A DNA stretch of 64,000 nucleotides, from assembly GCF_000382365.1 (NCBI RefSeq), contig NZ_KB908215.1:868001-932000 (forward strand). Reading direction: 5' to 3'. The position numbers and the translations under genes were made by a program. Positions 1-8,779 of the stretch are shown in pieces. Positions within the stretch are counted from its first letter, which is position 1; the number at the start of each line of letters is the position of its first letter. The notes beneath the pieces are model-generated. The model was not told the origin of the DNA. It searched no databases and was given only the letters and a program-made list of their open reading frames with translations. The stretch comes from Pannonibacter phragmitetus DSM 14782 (GTDB lineage Bacteria; Pseudomonadota; Alphaproteobacteria; Rhizobiales; Stappiaceae).

Positions 1-27
1 GGCAGCAAGCAGATAAATCCAGGACAT
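1..27 (-). CDS. SMR-family exporter, SugE/Gdx-like (first 9 codons only)
   Basis: Only the first nine codons are in the window, read leftward from an ATG at 27: M-S-W-I-Y-L-L-A-A. This matches the usual start of SugE/Gdx small multidrug resistance proteins (MSWI, then a hydrophobic first helix). A good ribosome binding site (AGAGG, plus positions 33-37) lies five bases before the ATG. A two-hairpin element of the guanidine-II riboswitch type sits directly upstream, which fits a guanidinium exporter of the inner membrane. Family assignment from nine residues alone would be weak; the riboswitch is what makes it likely. Confidence 0.6.
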
Positions 28-40
28 ATTGACCTCTTTG

Positions 41-91
41 CGGGCCGTCCCGGAATTCTGGCGCCCATGACCGGGCAGCGAGGCCGTCCTC
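41..91 (-). promoter_or_regulatory. guanidine-II (mini-ykkC) riboswitch
   Basis: On the minus strand two short hairpins each carry an ACGG tetraloop: GAGG-ACGG-CCTC at 91-80 and CGGG-ACGG-CCCG at 52-41. They are separated by 27 nt. The second ends three bases before the Shine-Dalgarno of the SMR gene. Two stems with ACGR loops joined by a linker just before the ribosome binding site is the defining pattern of the mini-ykkC / guanidine-II class, which controls translation of SugE/Gdx exporters. Found by eye; a covariance search would confirm it. Confidence 0.82.
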
Positions 92-331
92 TGATGCCCT
101 CATATGGGACCGGGAGAGAAACGGGTCAAGCTGCCATTTTCCGCTTGAAAAATGTGGTTTCCTGGACAATCAATTGATCAACAATATTTTACCTGTTCGC
201 GCCTGCATTTGAGAACTGTTCATTTAATGGAAACGGTGCGTCAAGTTGTGCAGTGCGGAAAAATCATTACATAGTCCCTTGGGCTGCGACAAAGCGCCCT
301 GTTCAGACACTTTTCTGTCCGGAGATTTCTG
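92..331. other. divergent intergenic region
   Basis: This holds the leader and promoter of the leftward SMR gene and the promoter of the rightward yceI operon. It contains a 10-bp palindrome ATCAATTGAT at 169-178 within an AT-rich stretch (about 165-195). No further gene or clear promoter consensus was recognised. Confidence 0.5.
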
Positions 332-907
332 ATGATCCGTCTTGCCGCCTCTGCCCTTGCTCTCGGCCTGCTGACCGCGCCGGTTCTGGCCGCTCCTGTG
401 GCCTATGAATTCGACAAGAGCCATTCCAACCTTTCGTTCTCCTACAACCACCTTGGCTATTCCACCACCGATGGCCGTTTCGGCACCTGGGATGCCAAGC
501 TGATGATCGATGCCGATCAGCCGGAGAACTCCTCGCTCGAAATGACCATCGACACCAACAGCCTGGACACCTTCTGGGCCGAACGTGATACCCACTTCAA
601 GAGCGCCGATTTCTTCGACACCGCCAAGTTCCCGGAAGCCTCGTTCAAGAGCTCCAAGGTGACCAAGACTGGTGAGCAGACGCTGCAGATCGACGGCGAC
701 CTGACCATCAAGGGCATCACCAAGCCCGCCACGCTGGACGTGACCGTGACCGCCATGGGCGAACACCCGATGGAAAAGAAGCCGTGGGTTGGCTTTGCCG
801 GCACCACCACCATCAAGCGCTCTGACTTCGGCATGGACATGTACACCCCGTATGTGGGTGACGGCGTGACCATCGTGCTGCATGCCGAGGCATCCAAGGC
901 TCAGTAA
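332..907 (+). CDS. YceI family periplasmic lipid-binding-type protein
   Basis: A 191-residue protein with a cleavable Sec signal peptide (MIRLAASALALGLLTAPVLA, then APVAYEFDKSHSN). The rest is one YceI domain: the early FDKSHSNLSFSYNHLG strand, the DTFWAERDTHFKSADFFDTAKFP segment, and a late GTTTIKRSDFGM motif. YceI proteins are periplasmic beta-barrel lipocalin-like folds that bind isoprenoid or similar lipids; the physiological ligand is usually unknown. A CGGAG ribosome binding site precedes the ATG. It starts an operon with cytochrome b561 and a second YceI, matching the yceI-yceJ pairing known in enterobacteria. Confidence 0.9.
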   Translation: MIRLAASALALGLLTAPVLAAPVAYEFDKSHSNLSFSYNHLGYSTTDGRFGTWDAKLMIDADQPENSSLEMTIDTNSLDTFWAERDTHFKSADFFDTAKFPEASFKSSKVTKTGEQTLQIDGDLTIKGITKPATLDVTVTAMGEHPMEKKPWVGFAGTTTIKRSDFGMDMYTPYVGDGVTIVLHAEASKAQ

Positions 908-966
908 GCATTGAAGCGCGGGGCGGTGACGCGCTGCCCCGCGCGCATGCTGCAGGGAGAGTTTCC

Positions 967-1539
967 ATGATGCGCAACAGCACCAAAGGCTACGGCTGGC
1001 TGGCCATTGCATTCCACTGGACCATGGCCGTGCTCATCATCGGCATGATCGGCCTCGGGCTCTACATGGACGGTCTGCCCATGTCCGATCCCTCGACCTT
1101 CGCCATTTTCCAGCTGCACAAGTCCATCGGCTTCGTGGTGCTGGCCCTTGCCGTGCTGCGGCTTGTCTGGCGGTTCATGAACCCCACCCCGGCCCTGCCC
1201 GACAGCATGGCCGCCTGGGAAAAGGCCGCCGCGCATCTCGGCCACATCGGGCTTTACGCGCTGATCCTCGCCATTCCGCTCAGCGGCTGGCTGATGGTGT
1301 CCGCGTCGCCCTGGAACATCCCGACCATCCTGTTCAACACAGTGCACGTGCCGCACCTTCCGGTGCCTGGAGCGCTCGGCACCAAGGAAGAGGCGGAGGG
1401 CCTGTTCAAGGGGCTGCACAGCCTGTTTGCCTGGGCGCTGGTTGCCCTGCTTGCCGCCCATATCGGCGCGGCCCTCAAGCATCATTTCATCGCCCGGGAC
1501 GGGATGCTGAAGCGCATTGTCCACCCGGTCAAGGGCTGA
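967..1539 (+). CDS. cytochrome b561 family membrane protein
   Basis: A 190-residue integral membrane protein of the bacterial cytochrome b561 family (YceJ/CybB type). Four hydrophobic segments are evident. Candidate haem ligands are the His in FHWTMAVLI (first helix), in LHKSIGFVVL (second), and in ALKHHFIARDG (fourth). It probably carries electrons between the quinone pool and a periplasmic partner. It sits between two yceI genes, 59 bp after the first and 39 bp before the second, with a strong AGGGAGAG ribosome binding site. The YceI neighbours are likely functional partners, but the electron acceptor is unknown. Confidence 0.9.
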   Translation: MMRNSTKGYGWLAIAFHWTMAVLIIGMIGLGLYMDGLPMSDPSTFAIFQLHKSIGFVVLALAVLRLVWRFMNPTPALPDSMAAWEKAAAHLGHIGLYALILAIPLSGWLMVSASPWNIPTILFNTVHVPHLPVPGALGTKEEAEGLFKGLHSLFAWALVALLAAHIGAALKHHFIARDGMLKRIVHPVKG

Positions 1540-1578
1540 GACATTCCCTCGCTCCCTCCTGTTTCCATGGAGTTTCCC

Positions 1579-2133
1579 ATGCGCAAGACTTTCGCAGCCG
1601 CCTTCACCGCCGCCAGCCTGATCCTCGCCGCCAGCACCGCCTCTGCCGCTGAATGGACCGTGGACCCGGCCAAGAGCAGCATCGGTTTCACCGTCGAACA
1701 GGGTGGCGCGCCGGTCTCCGGCAATTTCGGCTCCTGGACCGCGAAGATCGATTTCGACCCGGAGAATGTCTCCGCCGCCAAGATCGAAGCCACCATCGCC
1801 ACCGGCAGTGCCCAGATGGCCAATGCCCAGTTTGCCGGCATGCTGCCGGGTGCGGACTGGCTGGCATCGGAAGCCTTCCCGGAAGCCCGCTTCACCTCCA
1901 CGTCCGTCACGGCCAAGGGCGGCAATGCGTATGAGGCGGAAGGCACCCTGTCGCTGCGCGGCGAGGAAAAGCCGGTCACGCTGGCCTTCACCCTCGACAT
2001 CACCGGTAACACCGCCGTCGCCAAGGGCACGGCCACCCTGTCGCGCAGCGCCTATGGCATTGGCGCAAGCGTTGGCCAGGACAATCTCAAGGATGACGTA
2101 GCGGTCACGGTCGACCTCACCGCCACGCGCTGA
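1579..2133 (+). CDS. YceI family protein, second copy
   Basis: A 184-residue YceI-domain protein with a signal peptide ([23 protein letters not shown]). It is distant from the copy at 332-907 and has a different core ([48 protein letters not shown]), so it is an old paralogue. The ATG at 1579 is preferred over the ATG at 1567 because GGAG lies six bases before it. It is the last gene of the yceI-b561-yceI operon and is followed by a terminator. The role is presumably periplasmic lipid or quinone-analogue binding linked to the b561 protein. Confidence 0.88.
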   Translation: MRKTFAAAFTAASLILAASTASAAEWTVDPAKSSIGFTVEQGGAPVSGNFGSWTAKIDFDPENVSAAKIEATIATGSAQMANAQFAGMLPGADWLASEAFPEARFTSTSVTAKGGNAYEAEGTLSLRGEEKPVTLAFTLDITGNTAVAKGTATLSRSAYGIGASVGQDNLKDDVAVTVDLTATR

Positions 2134-2158
2134 GCCTCATCCAAAATTGCGATGCCAG

Positions 2159-2193
2159 AAGGGGCCGGGGCGCTTGTTGCCACCGGCCCTTTT
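2159..2193 (+). terminator. rho-independent terminator after the yceI operon
   Basis: AAGGGGCCGG and CCGGCCCTT pair around a 14-nt loop (one G bulged), followed directly by a short T run. It lies 25 bp after the second yceI stop. Confidence 0.7.
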
Positions 2194-2282
2194 GCCGTAA
2201 AGAAGAGCCAGCCAAAGACAGAACTGCCCGGGGCACTGCCCAAGGGTGGACGTTTTCCAAGACCCTGATGCGAGAGACCGCC

Positions 2283-3920
<1,638 letters not shown>

Positions 3921-3961
3921 ATCCCGCCCGCCGGAGCAGCGGCGCTATTTCTGGCATAAAA

Positions 3962-3994
3962 ACGGGCGGCTCATTGGGCCGCCCGTACCTTTTG
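3962..3994 (+). terminator. terminator after fumarase
   Basis: A perfect 9-bp stem, ACGGGCGGC / GCCGCCCGT, with a 7-nt loop, followed by ACCTTTT. Confidence 0.8.
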
Positions 3995-4010
3995 GCATCC
4001 CATCTCCATC

Positions 4011-4140
4011 GTCATCCCCGGCGCAACGAAGCGGAGATCGGGGACCGGTGAGCCAAGGCCTTTCGGCTCACCCACCTCGTTCAAACAACTTGCCCCCCGG
4101 CTCACCGGTCCCGGCTCTCGCGCGGCTCGGCCGGGATGAC
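4011..4140 (+). repeat. 130-bp intergenic repeat, copy 1
   Basis: It begins GTCATCCCCGG and ends CCGGGATGAC, so the ends are inverted copies of each other. Inside is GGTGAGCCAAGG followed by CTTTCGGC. A second copy with the same ends and the same internal stretch is at 8619-8749. Both lie between genes and have no coding character. Confidence 0.8.
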
Positions 4141-4226
4141 GATGGAGGGGTTTTCAAAGGATCAGCAGCACGGCTGCGCCAGCCGCTCCAGCCAAAATTA
4201 TGTGACCGCTGGCTAAATGGCGCCCC

Positions 4227-5036
4227 TCACCCGCCGTGGTGGCCGAGGTGGCGGGAGACGTCTTCGGCGGTGGTGCGGATGCGGATGCCGAGGCCGGCGA
4301 TGGTTTCCGCCGTTGCTTCGCTGCTCAGCAGGCTGATGGCGATGCCCGCGACGGCCTGGCCCGAGTGATCGCGCAGAGCAGCTCCCAGGCACACCATGCC
4401 TTCGCGGATCTGGCCGTCGTCAATCGAATATCCACGCGCCGCCGTTGCCGGCAGCTCCCGTTGCAATGCGGCAAGGCTGGTGACGCTGCGCGGAGTCATG
4501 GGCTCGGGGAAGCCATCGGCGAACAAGCGCTGCAGCTCCTCCGGCGGCAATTGTGACAGCAGCATCTTGCCAGTGGCGGTGAAGGGCGCAGGCAGGCGCA
4601 TGCCGAGGCGGAAGGTGTGCCCCAGCGGCTGGTCGGAGTTGCGGCAGCCGATATAGACGACCTCCTGCCCGTCCAGCACCGTCAGGGTCAGCGTGTAGCT
4701 GGCGAAGGCCGTATCCTTGGCAAAATAGGCGCGGAAGACGGTCAGAACATCCAGTTCCGACAGAAAACTGTTGGCCCAGCGCAGAGGATGCGGGCCCAGC
4801 CGGAACGTGCCATCGGACTTTTTCACCAGAAGGTTCAGCTCCTGCATCACGGCGAAAAGCCCGTGCGCCGTGCTCTTCGGCAGCTTCAGGGCGCGGGTGA
4901 TATCCGCTGCCGTCATCGGTGCGGGCGATCCGGCAATCAGGTCCAGCACCATCACCGTGCGCCGCAGCGCGGGCACCGTATCGGCGGCGGACTGATCCCT
5001 GTCCGCTTCAGCGGGAGCATTTAACTGCCTTGACAA
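4227..5036 (-). CDS. blcR: IclR family regulator, BlcR/AttJ-like
   Basis: A 269-residue IclR-type transcription factor. The winged helix-turn-helix is at about residues 22-85 (TVMVLDLIAGSPAPMTAADITRALKLPKSTAHGLFAVM); the rest is the IclR effector domain ending near GIAISLLSSEATAETIAGLG. It is divergent from an alcohol dehydrogenase and an AttM-type lactonase, the arrangement of Agrobacterium blcR-blcABC, where BlcR is a repressor relieved by succinate semialdehyde or gamma-butyrolactone. The start appears to be TTG at 5036; no in-frame ATG precedes the HTH and the ribosome binding site is poor, so expression may be low. The intergenic palindrome is the probable binding site. Confidence 0.88.
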   Translation of the reverse strand: MSRQLNAPAEADRDQSAADTVPALRRTVMVLDLIAGSPAPMTAADITRALKLPKSTAHGLFAVMQELNLLVKKSDGTFRLGPHPLRWANSFLSELDVLTVFRAYFAKDTAFASYTLTLTVLDGQEVVYIGCRNSDQPLGHTFRLGMRLPAPFTATGKMLLSQLPPEELQRLFADGFPEPMTPRSVTSLAALQRELPATAARGYSIDDGQIREGMVCLGAALRDHSGQAVAGIAISLLSSEATAETIAGLGIRIRTTAEDVSRHLGHHGG

Positions 5037-5060
5037 TTTTCAGCACATCCCGTCATCATA

Positions 5061-5097
5061 AGTTCAACAAGTTGATATGAGTTCAATATATTGAACT
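5061..5097. promoter_or_regulatory. probable BlcR operator
   Basis: A perfect 18-bp palindrome AGTTCAATATATTGAACT (5080-5097) is preceded by a degenerate inverted pair AGTTCAACAAGTTGAT (5061-5076). Two adjacent inverted repeats fit the tetrameric binding known for BlcR-type IclR proteins. The site lies between the divergent regulator and the blcB-blcC genes. Confidence 0.75.
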
Positions 5098-5290
5098 TTA
5101 TGGATTAAGGAACGGGAGGTCAATCTGAAAATTCGCTTTCTTGCCCGCCCATCGGGCCTCGAAAGCGGAACCTGCAGCAGAGCGGACAAACGCCCGCTGC
5201 AGCACTGAAGACAATTCCCAAAGCAAAAATGTGTCCGGTCCCTGCATGAGATTCCTTGCATGAGAAAACGGGCACAAAGGAGGAAACGAG

Positions 5291-6451
5291 ATGACCATGA
5301 ACCCCTTTGAATTCCGGACGGTTCCGGCCATGGAAGTGGCCTGGGGCGGTGCGCAGCGGCTGGGAGAAATCCTGAAGGCCCGGTTCTCCGCGCAGAACGT
5401 GCTGCTGGTCACCGATGCCGGGCTGGTGAAGGCAGGGCTGATCGCGCCGATTGCGCAGAACATCAAGGCCGCCGGGCTCGGCGTCACCATCTTCGACAAG
5501 GTGGTGGCCGATCCGCCGGAGCACGTGGTGCATGGCTGCGTCGATGAGGCCCGCCAGGCGGGCACTGACATCGTCGTGGGTCTTGGCGGCGGCTCGTCGC
5601 TCGACATTGCCAAGCTGGTGGCCGTGCTGCTGCAGTCCGATCAGCCGCTTGCGGAGATGTATGGCATCGGCAACGTCAAGGGCAGCCGCCTGCCGCTGGT
5701 CCTGGTGCCGACGACGGCCGGAACCGGCTCGGAAGTGACCAACATTTCCATCATCACCACGGGCGAGACCACCAAGATGGGCGTCGTCTCGCCGCAGCTT
5801 TATGCCGACTATGTGCTGCTGGATGCGGAAACGACCGTAGGCCTGCCGAAGGTACACACGGCAGCGACCGGCATTGATGCCATGGTGCATGCCATCGAGG
5901 CCTATACCAGCCGCCACAAGAAGAACCCGCTGTCCGATGCGCTCGCCCGAGAGGCGCTGCGGCTGCTCGGTGCCAATCTCATTGCCGCCTGCGAAGACGG
6001 CAGCAACCGCGCCGCGCGCGAAGGCATGCTGCTGGGCGCAACGCTGGCCGGTCAGGCCTTCGCCAACTCGCCGGTGGCCGCCGTTCACGCCCTCGCCTAT
6101 CCGCTGGGCGGGCACTATCACGTGCCGCACGGCCTTTCCAATGCGCTGATGCTCGGGCCGGTCCTGCGCTTCAACGCCAAGGCCGCCGCGCCGCTCTACG
6201 CGGAACTGGCTGATGTGCTGGGCGTTGCCGGTACAGGCGATGCGGAGAAGCGTTCGGCTGCCTTCGTTACCCATATGGAAAAGCTGATGGACTCCAGCGG
6301 TGCGCCCCGCCGCCTGCGCGATGTGGGCGTCACGGACAACAGCCTCGCCATGCTGGCAGCCGATGCCATGAAGCAGACGCGCCTTCTGGTCAACAATCCC
6401 GTCGAAGTCCGCGAGGAGGACGCGCTCGCGCTTTACCGCGAAGCCTACTGA
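5291..6451 (+). CDS. blcB: iron-containing alcohol dehydrogenase, BlcB/AttL-like
   Basis: A 386-residue group III (iron-dependent) NAD(P)-linked alcohol dehydrogenase. The nucleotide site GLGGGSSLDIAK is at about residues 96-107 and the PTTAGTGSEVT motif follows. Metal-site residues lie in GIDAMVHAIEAYTS and in HALAYPLGGHYHVPHG. In the blc pathway this enzyme oxidises gamma-hydroxybutyrate to succinate semialdehyde. It has an excellent AAAGGAGG site eight bases before ATG and is followed 51 bp later by the lactonase. Unlike Agrobacterium blcABC, no semialdehyde dehydrogenase (blcA) is in this operon; ALDH genes lie elsewhere in the window. Confidence 0.9.
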   Translation: MTMNPFEFRTVPAMEVAWGGAQRLGEILKARFSAQNVLLVTDAGLVKAGLIAPIAQNIKAAGLGVTIFDKVVADPPEHVVHGCVDEARQAGTDIVVGLGGGSSLDIAKLVAVLLQSDQPLAEMYGIGNVKGSRLPLVLVPTTAGTGSEVTNISIITTGETTKMGVVSPQLYADYVLLDAETTVGLPKVHTAATGIDAMVHAIEAYTSRHKKNPLSDALAREALRLLGANLIAACEDGSNRAAREGMLLGATLAGQAFANSPVAAVHALAYPLGGHYHVPHGLSNALMLGPVLRFNAKAAAPLYAELADVLGVAGTGDAEKRSAAFVTHMEKLMDSSGAPRRLRDVGVTDNSLAMLAADAMKQTRLLVNNPVEVREEDALALYREAY

Positions 6452-6502
6452 CCCGCGCAGACAGATTTCCATCAACACGTCACAACCCATGGGAGGATCC
6501 AC

Positions 6503-7294
6503 GTGACCGATATCAGACTGTACATGCTCCAGTCCGGCACCCTGAAGTGCAAGGTGCACAACATCAAGATGAACCAGGGCAATGGCGCGGATTATGAAAT
6601 CCCGGTGCCCTTCTTCCTGATCACCCATCCTGAGGGCCATACCATTATCGACGGCGGCAATGCCATTGAGGTGGCGACCGACCCTTATGGCTACTGGGGT
6701 TCGATCTGCGACGTCTACACGCCGGTTCTGGACAAGGACAAGGGCTGCGTCGATCAGGTTAAGGCACTCGGCATCGACCCGGCAGACGTCAAGTATGTGG
6801 TGCAGTCGCACCTGCACCTTGACCACACCGGCGCCATCGGCCGCTTCCCCAACGCCACGCACATCGTGCAGCGCTGCGAATATGAATATGCCTTCACGCC
6901 GGACTGGTTTGCCGGCGGCGGCTATATCCGCAAGGACTTCGACCGTCCGGGCCTGAAGTGGCAGTTCCTCAATGGCACCCAGGATGACTATTACGACATC
7001 TACGGCGACGGCACGCTGACCACGGTGTTCACGCCGGGCCATGCGCCGGGGCATCAGTCCTTCCTCGTGCGCCTGCCGAACAGCAAGCCGATCCTCCTGA
7101 CCATTGATGCCGCCTATACGGTGGATCACTGGGAAGAGAAGGCACTGCCGGGCTTCCTCGCCTCCACCGTCGACACGGTGCGTTCGGTGCAGAAGCTGCG
7201 CACCCTGGCGGAGCGCACCGGCGCCCTGGTTGTCACCGGCCATGATCCGGACGCCTGGGCCAACTTCAAGAAGGCCCCGGAGTTCTACTCCTGA
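6503..7294 (+). CDS. blcC: gamma-butyrolactone / N-acyl-homoserine lactonase, BlcC/AttM-like
   Basis: A 263-residue metallo-beta-lactamase-fold lactonase. The dinuclear zinc motif HLHLDHTG is at about residues 109-116, with later ligands in TPGHAPGHQS and in VTGHDPDAW. The start MTDIRLYMLQSGTLKC and the end FKKAPEFY closely recall Agrobacterium AttM/BlcC. That enzyme opens gamma-butyrolactone to gamma-hydroxybutyrate and also cleaves acyl-homoserine lactones, so quorum quenching is a possible side activity. The GTG start is supported by GGGAGGATCCAC just upstream. It is the second gene after blcB and is closed by a terminator. Confidence 0.93.
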   Translation: MTDIRLYMLQSGTLKCKVHNIKMNQGNGADYEIPVPFFLITHPEGHTIIDGGNAIEVATDPYGYWGSICDVYTPVLDKDKGCVDQVKALGIDPADVKYVVQSHLHLDHTGAIGRFPNATHIVQRCEYEYAFTPDWFAGGGYIRKDFDRPGLKWQFLNGTQDDYYDIYGDGTLTTVFTPGHAPGHQSFLVRLPNSKPILLTIDAAYTVDHWEEKALPGFLASTVDTVRSVQKLRTLAERTGALVVTGHDPDAWANFKKAPEFYS

Positions 7295-7322
7295 GCCTTC
7301 GGCACCACCGCACAGACACCGG

Positions 7323-7348
7323 AAAAGGGGCCCCTGCGGCCCCTTTTT
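7323..7348 (+). terminator. terminator after blcC
   Basis: AAAAGGGGCC pairs with GGCCCCTTTTT around a 5-nt loop, giving a strong hairpin whose 3' arm is the T run. Confidence 0.88.
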
Positions 7349-7536
7349 CAGTTCCGGAACAGCCCCGTCCGCACAACCGTCAAGGGTGTGACGGGCGGCA
7401 CATCCCCTGCCCAAGTCTTCTCTATGTTTTTCTCATGTCTTCGCTACAGCGTTAAGCGCGCGGAAATGTGATGTGACATAGCGTCATCAGCGGAGTGGAG
7501 TGATGAACCGGCCATGAGTGGACGGAGGAGACAGCA

Positions 7537-8133
7537 ATGAAAAGACTTACGGGCGCCCTGGCAGCGCTGATGATTGTCGCAGCAGCCGGTTCTGCCGCAG
7601 CTCAGGCCAGCCGTTTTTTTGATCCCGTGAGCAAGAGCTGGGTGGAATACGGTCCGGGCCTGCACAACAGCGGCAAGTCACCCATCGAGCGCCAGATGGT
7701 GCGCTATGACGGCCCCCACAAGCCGGGCACGATCATCGTCGACACCACCGAGCGCCGCCTCTATCACGTGCGCGAGGGCGGCAAGGCCATGAAATACGGC
7801 GTCGGCGTGGGGCTGGAAGGCATGCAGTGGGCAGGCACCCACCGCATCACCCGCAAGGCCGAATGGCCGGGCTGGACGCCGCCGCCGCAGATGCGCGCCC
7901 GTGAGCGCGCCAAGGGGCGCATCCTGCCGGTGCATATGGAAGGCGGGCCAAACAACCCGCTGGGCGCAAGGGCGCTCTACATCGGCTCGACGCTCTACCG
8001 CATCCACGGCACCAACCAGCCCTGGACCATCGGCACCGCCGTCTCATCCGGCTGCATCCGCCTTGCCAATGACGATGTGACCCACCTCTATGAAAACGTG
8101 GATGTGGGTGCGACGGTGGTCGTGAAGCGCTGA
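7537..8133 (+). CDS. L,D-transpeptidase (YkuD/ErfK family)
   Basis: A 198-residue exported protein with a signal peptide (MKRLTGALAALMIVAAAGSAAAQA) and one YkuD domain. The catalytic stretch is IHGTNQPWTIGTAVSSGCIRLANDD at about residues 152-176, with the active-site Cys in SSGCIRL. Such enzymes make 3-3 crosslinks in peptidoglycan or attach envelope proteins to it, in the periplasm. A GGAGGAGACAGCA leader gives a good ribosome binding site. It is a monocistronic unit ended by a hairpin that overlaps the tail of the convergent gene. Confidence 0.93.
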   Translation: MKRLTGALAALMIVAAAGSAAAQASRFFDPVSKSWVEYGPGLHNSGKSPIERQMVRYDGPHKPGTIIVDTTERRLYHVREGGKAMKYGVGVGLEGMQWAGTHRITRKAEWPGWTPPPQMRARERAKGRILPVHMEGGPNNPLGARALYIGSTLYRIHGTNQPWTIGTAVSSGCIRLANDDVTHLYENVDVGATVVVKR

Positions 8134-8142
8134 GGGGGAACT

Positions 8143-8172
8143 GGCCTCACCGGTCGCGGCTGAGGCCTTTTT
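8143..8172 (+). terminator. terminator of the L,D-transpeptidase gene
   Basis: GGCCTCA and TGAGGCC pair around an 11-nt loop, followed by TTTTT. The hairpin includes the stop codon and last codons of the convergent DUF971 gene. Confidence 0.8.
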
Positions 8173-8506
8173 CTTCGAGTTCGCGCAGATATGTGCCCCA
8201 GTGGCGGTCTTCCTCGTGGGCGAGTTCGAGGAAATAGGACCAGGTGAAGATACCCGTGTCATGCATGTCGTCGAAGTGCAGGCGGACGGCGTAGTTGCCG
8301 ACCGGCTCGACCTGATAGATCAGCACATTGCGCTTGCCCGGCACGGTCTTCTTCTGCCCCGGACCATGGCCTTGTACCTCCGCCGAGGGCGAGCAGACAC
8401 GCAGATATTCCGCCGGAAAGGCATGCGTCTCGCCATTGTCGAAGCTGACGGTGAGGGTGCGCTTGTCACTGGAGAGACGCAGTTCGGTGGGCCATGCGGC
8501 GGTCAT
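8147..8506 (-). CDS. DUF971 domain protein (GBBH-like N-terminal domain)
   Basis: A 119-residue single-domain protein of the DUF971 family, also called the gamma-butyrobetaine hydroxylase-like N-terminal domain. Visible features are the WPTELRLSSDKRTLTVSFDNGETHAFPAEYLRV opening and the HDTGIFTWSYFLELA motif near the end. Stand-alone members have been linked to iron-sulfur or Mrp partners, but the function here is unknown. The ATG at 8506 is chosen because the family begins there; the reading frame stays open upstream into repeat DNA without coding character. No operon partner. Confidence 0.87.
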   Translation of the reverse strand: MTAAWPTELRLSSDKRTLTVSFDNGETHAFPAEYLRVCSPSAEVQGHGPGQKKTVPGKRNVLIYQVEPVGNYAVRLHFDDMHDTGIFTWSYFLELAHEEDRHWGTYLRELEEKGLSRDR

Positions 8507-8618
8507 TCGGGCTTGTCCTGATGGATGAGGAATTGTGCCGGACGATAGCCCCGTGGCCGCAAAGGTCAAGGCTGGTGGCAGGGCAACTGCTGAGGCATGA
8601 CCGCAGAAGCCCTCCTTC

Positions 8619-8749
8619 GTCATACCGGACGAGAGCGAAGCCAAGATCCGGTACCGGTGAGCCAAGGTCTTTCGGCCCACTTCCCGCGTTCACCCAACCT
8701 CCACCCCGGCCCTCCGGTCCCGGCTCGCGCTGCGCTTGGCCGGGATGAC
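8619..8749 (+). repeat. 130-bp intergenic repeat, copy 2
   Basis: Same ends (GTCATACCGG and CCGGGATGAC) and same internal GGTGAGCCAAGG plus CTTTCGGC as the copy at 4011-4140. It lies between the DUF971 gene and the 3' end of the photolyase gene. Confidence 0.8.
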
Positions 8750-8779
8750 TGCGGAGAGGGAGCGGCCTGCCGAACCGCC

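Noticed and set aside
5120-7414. A 764-residue open frame on the minus strand
   Set aside because: It is antisense to blcB and blcC, has no family resemblance, and is rich in Arg, Gly and His as is typical of shadow frames.
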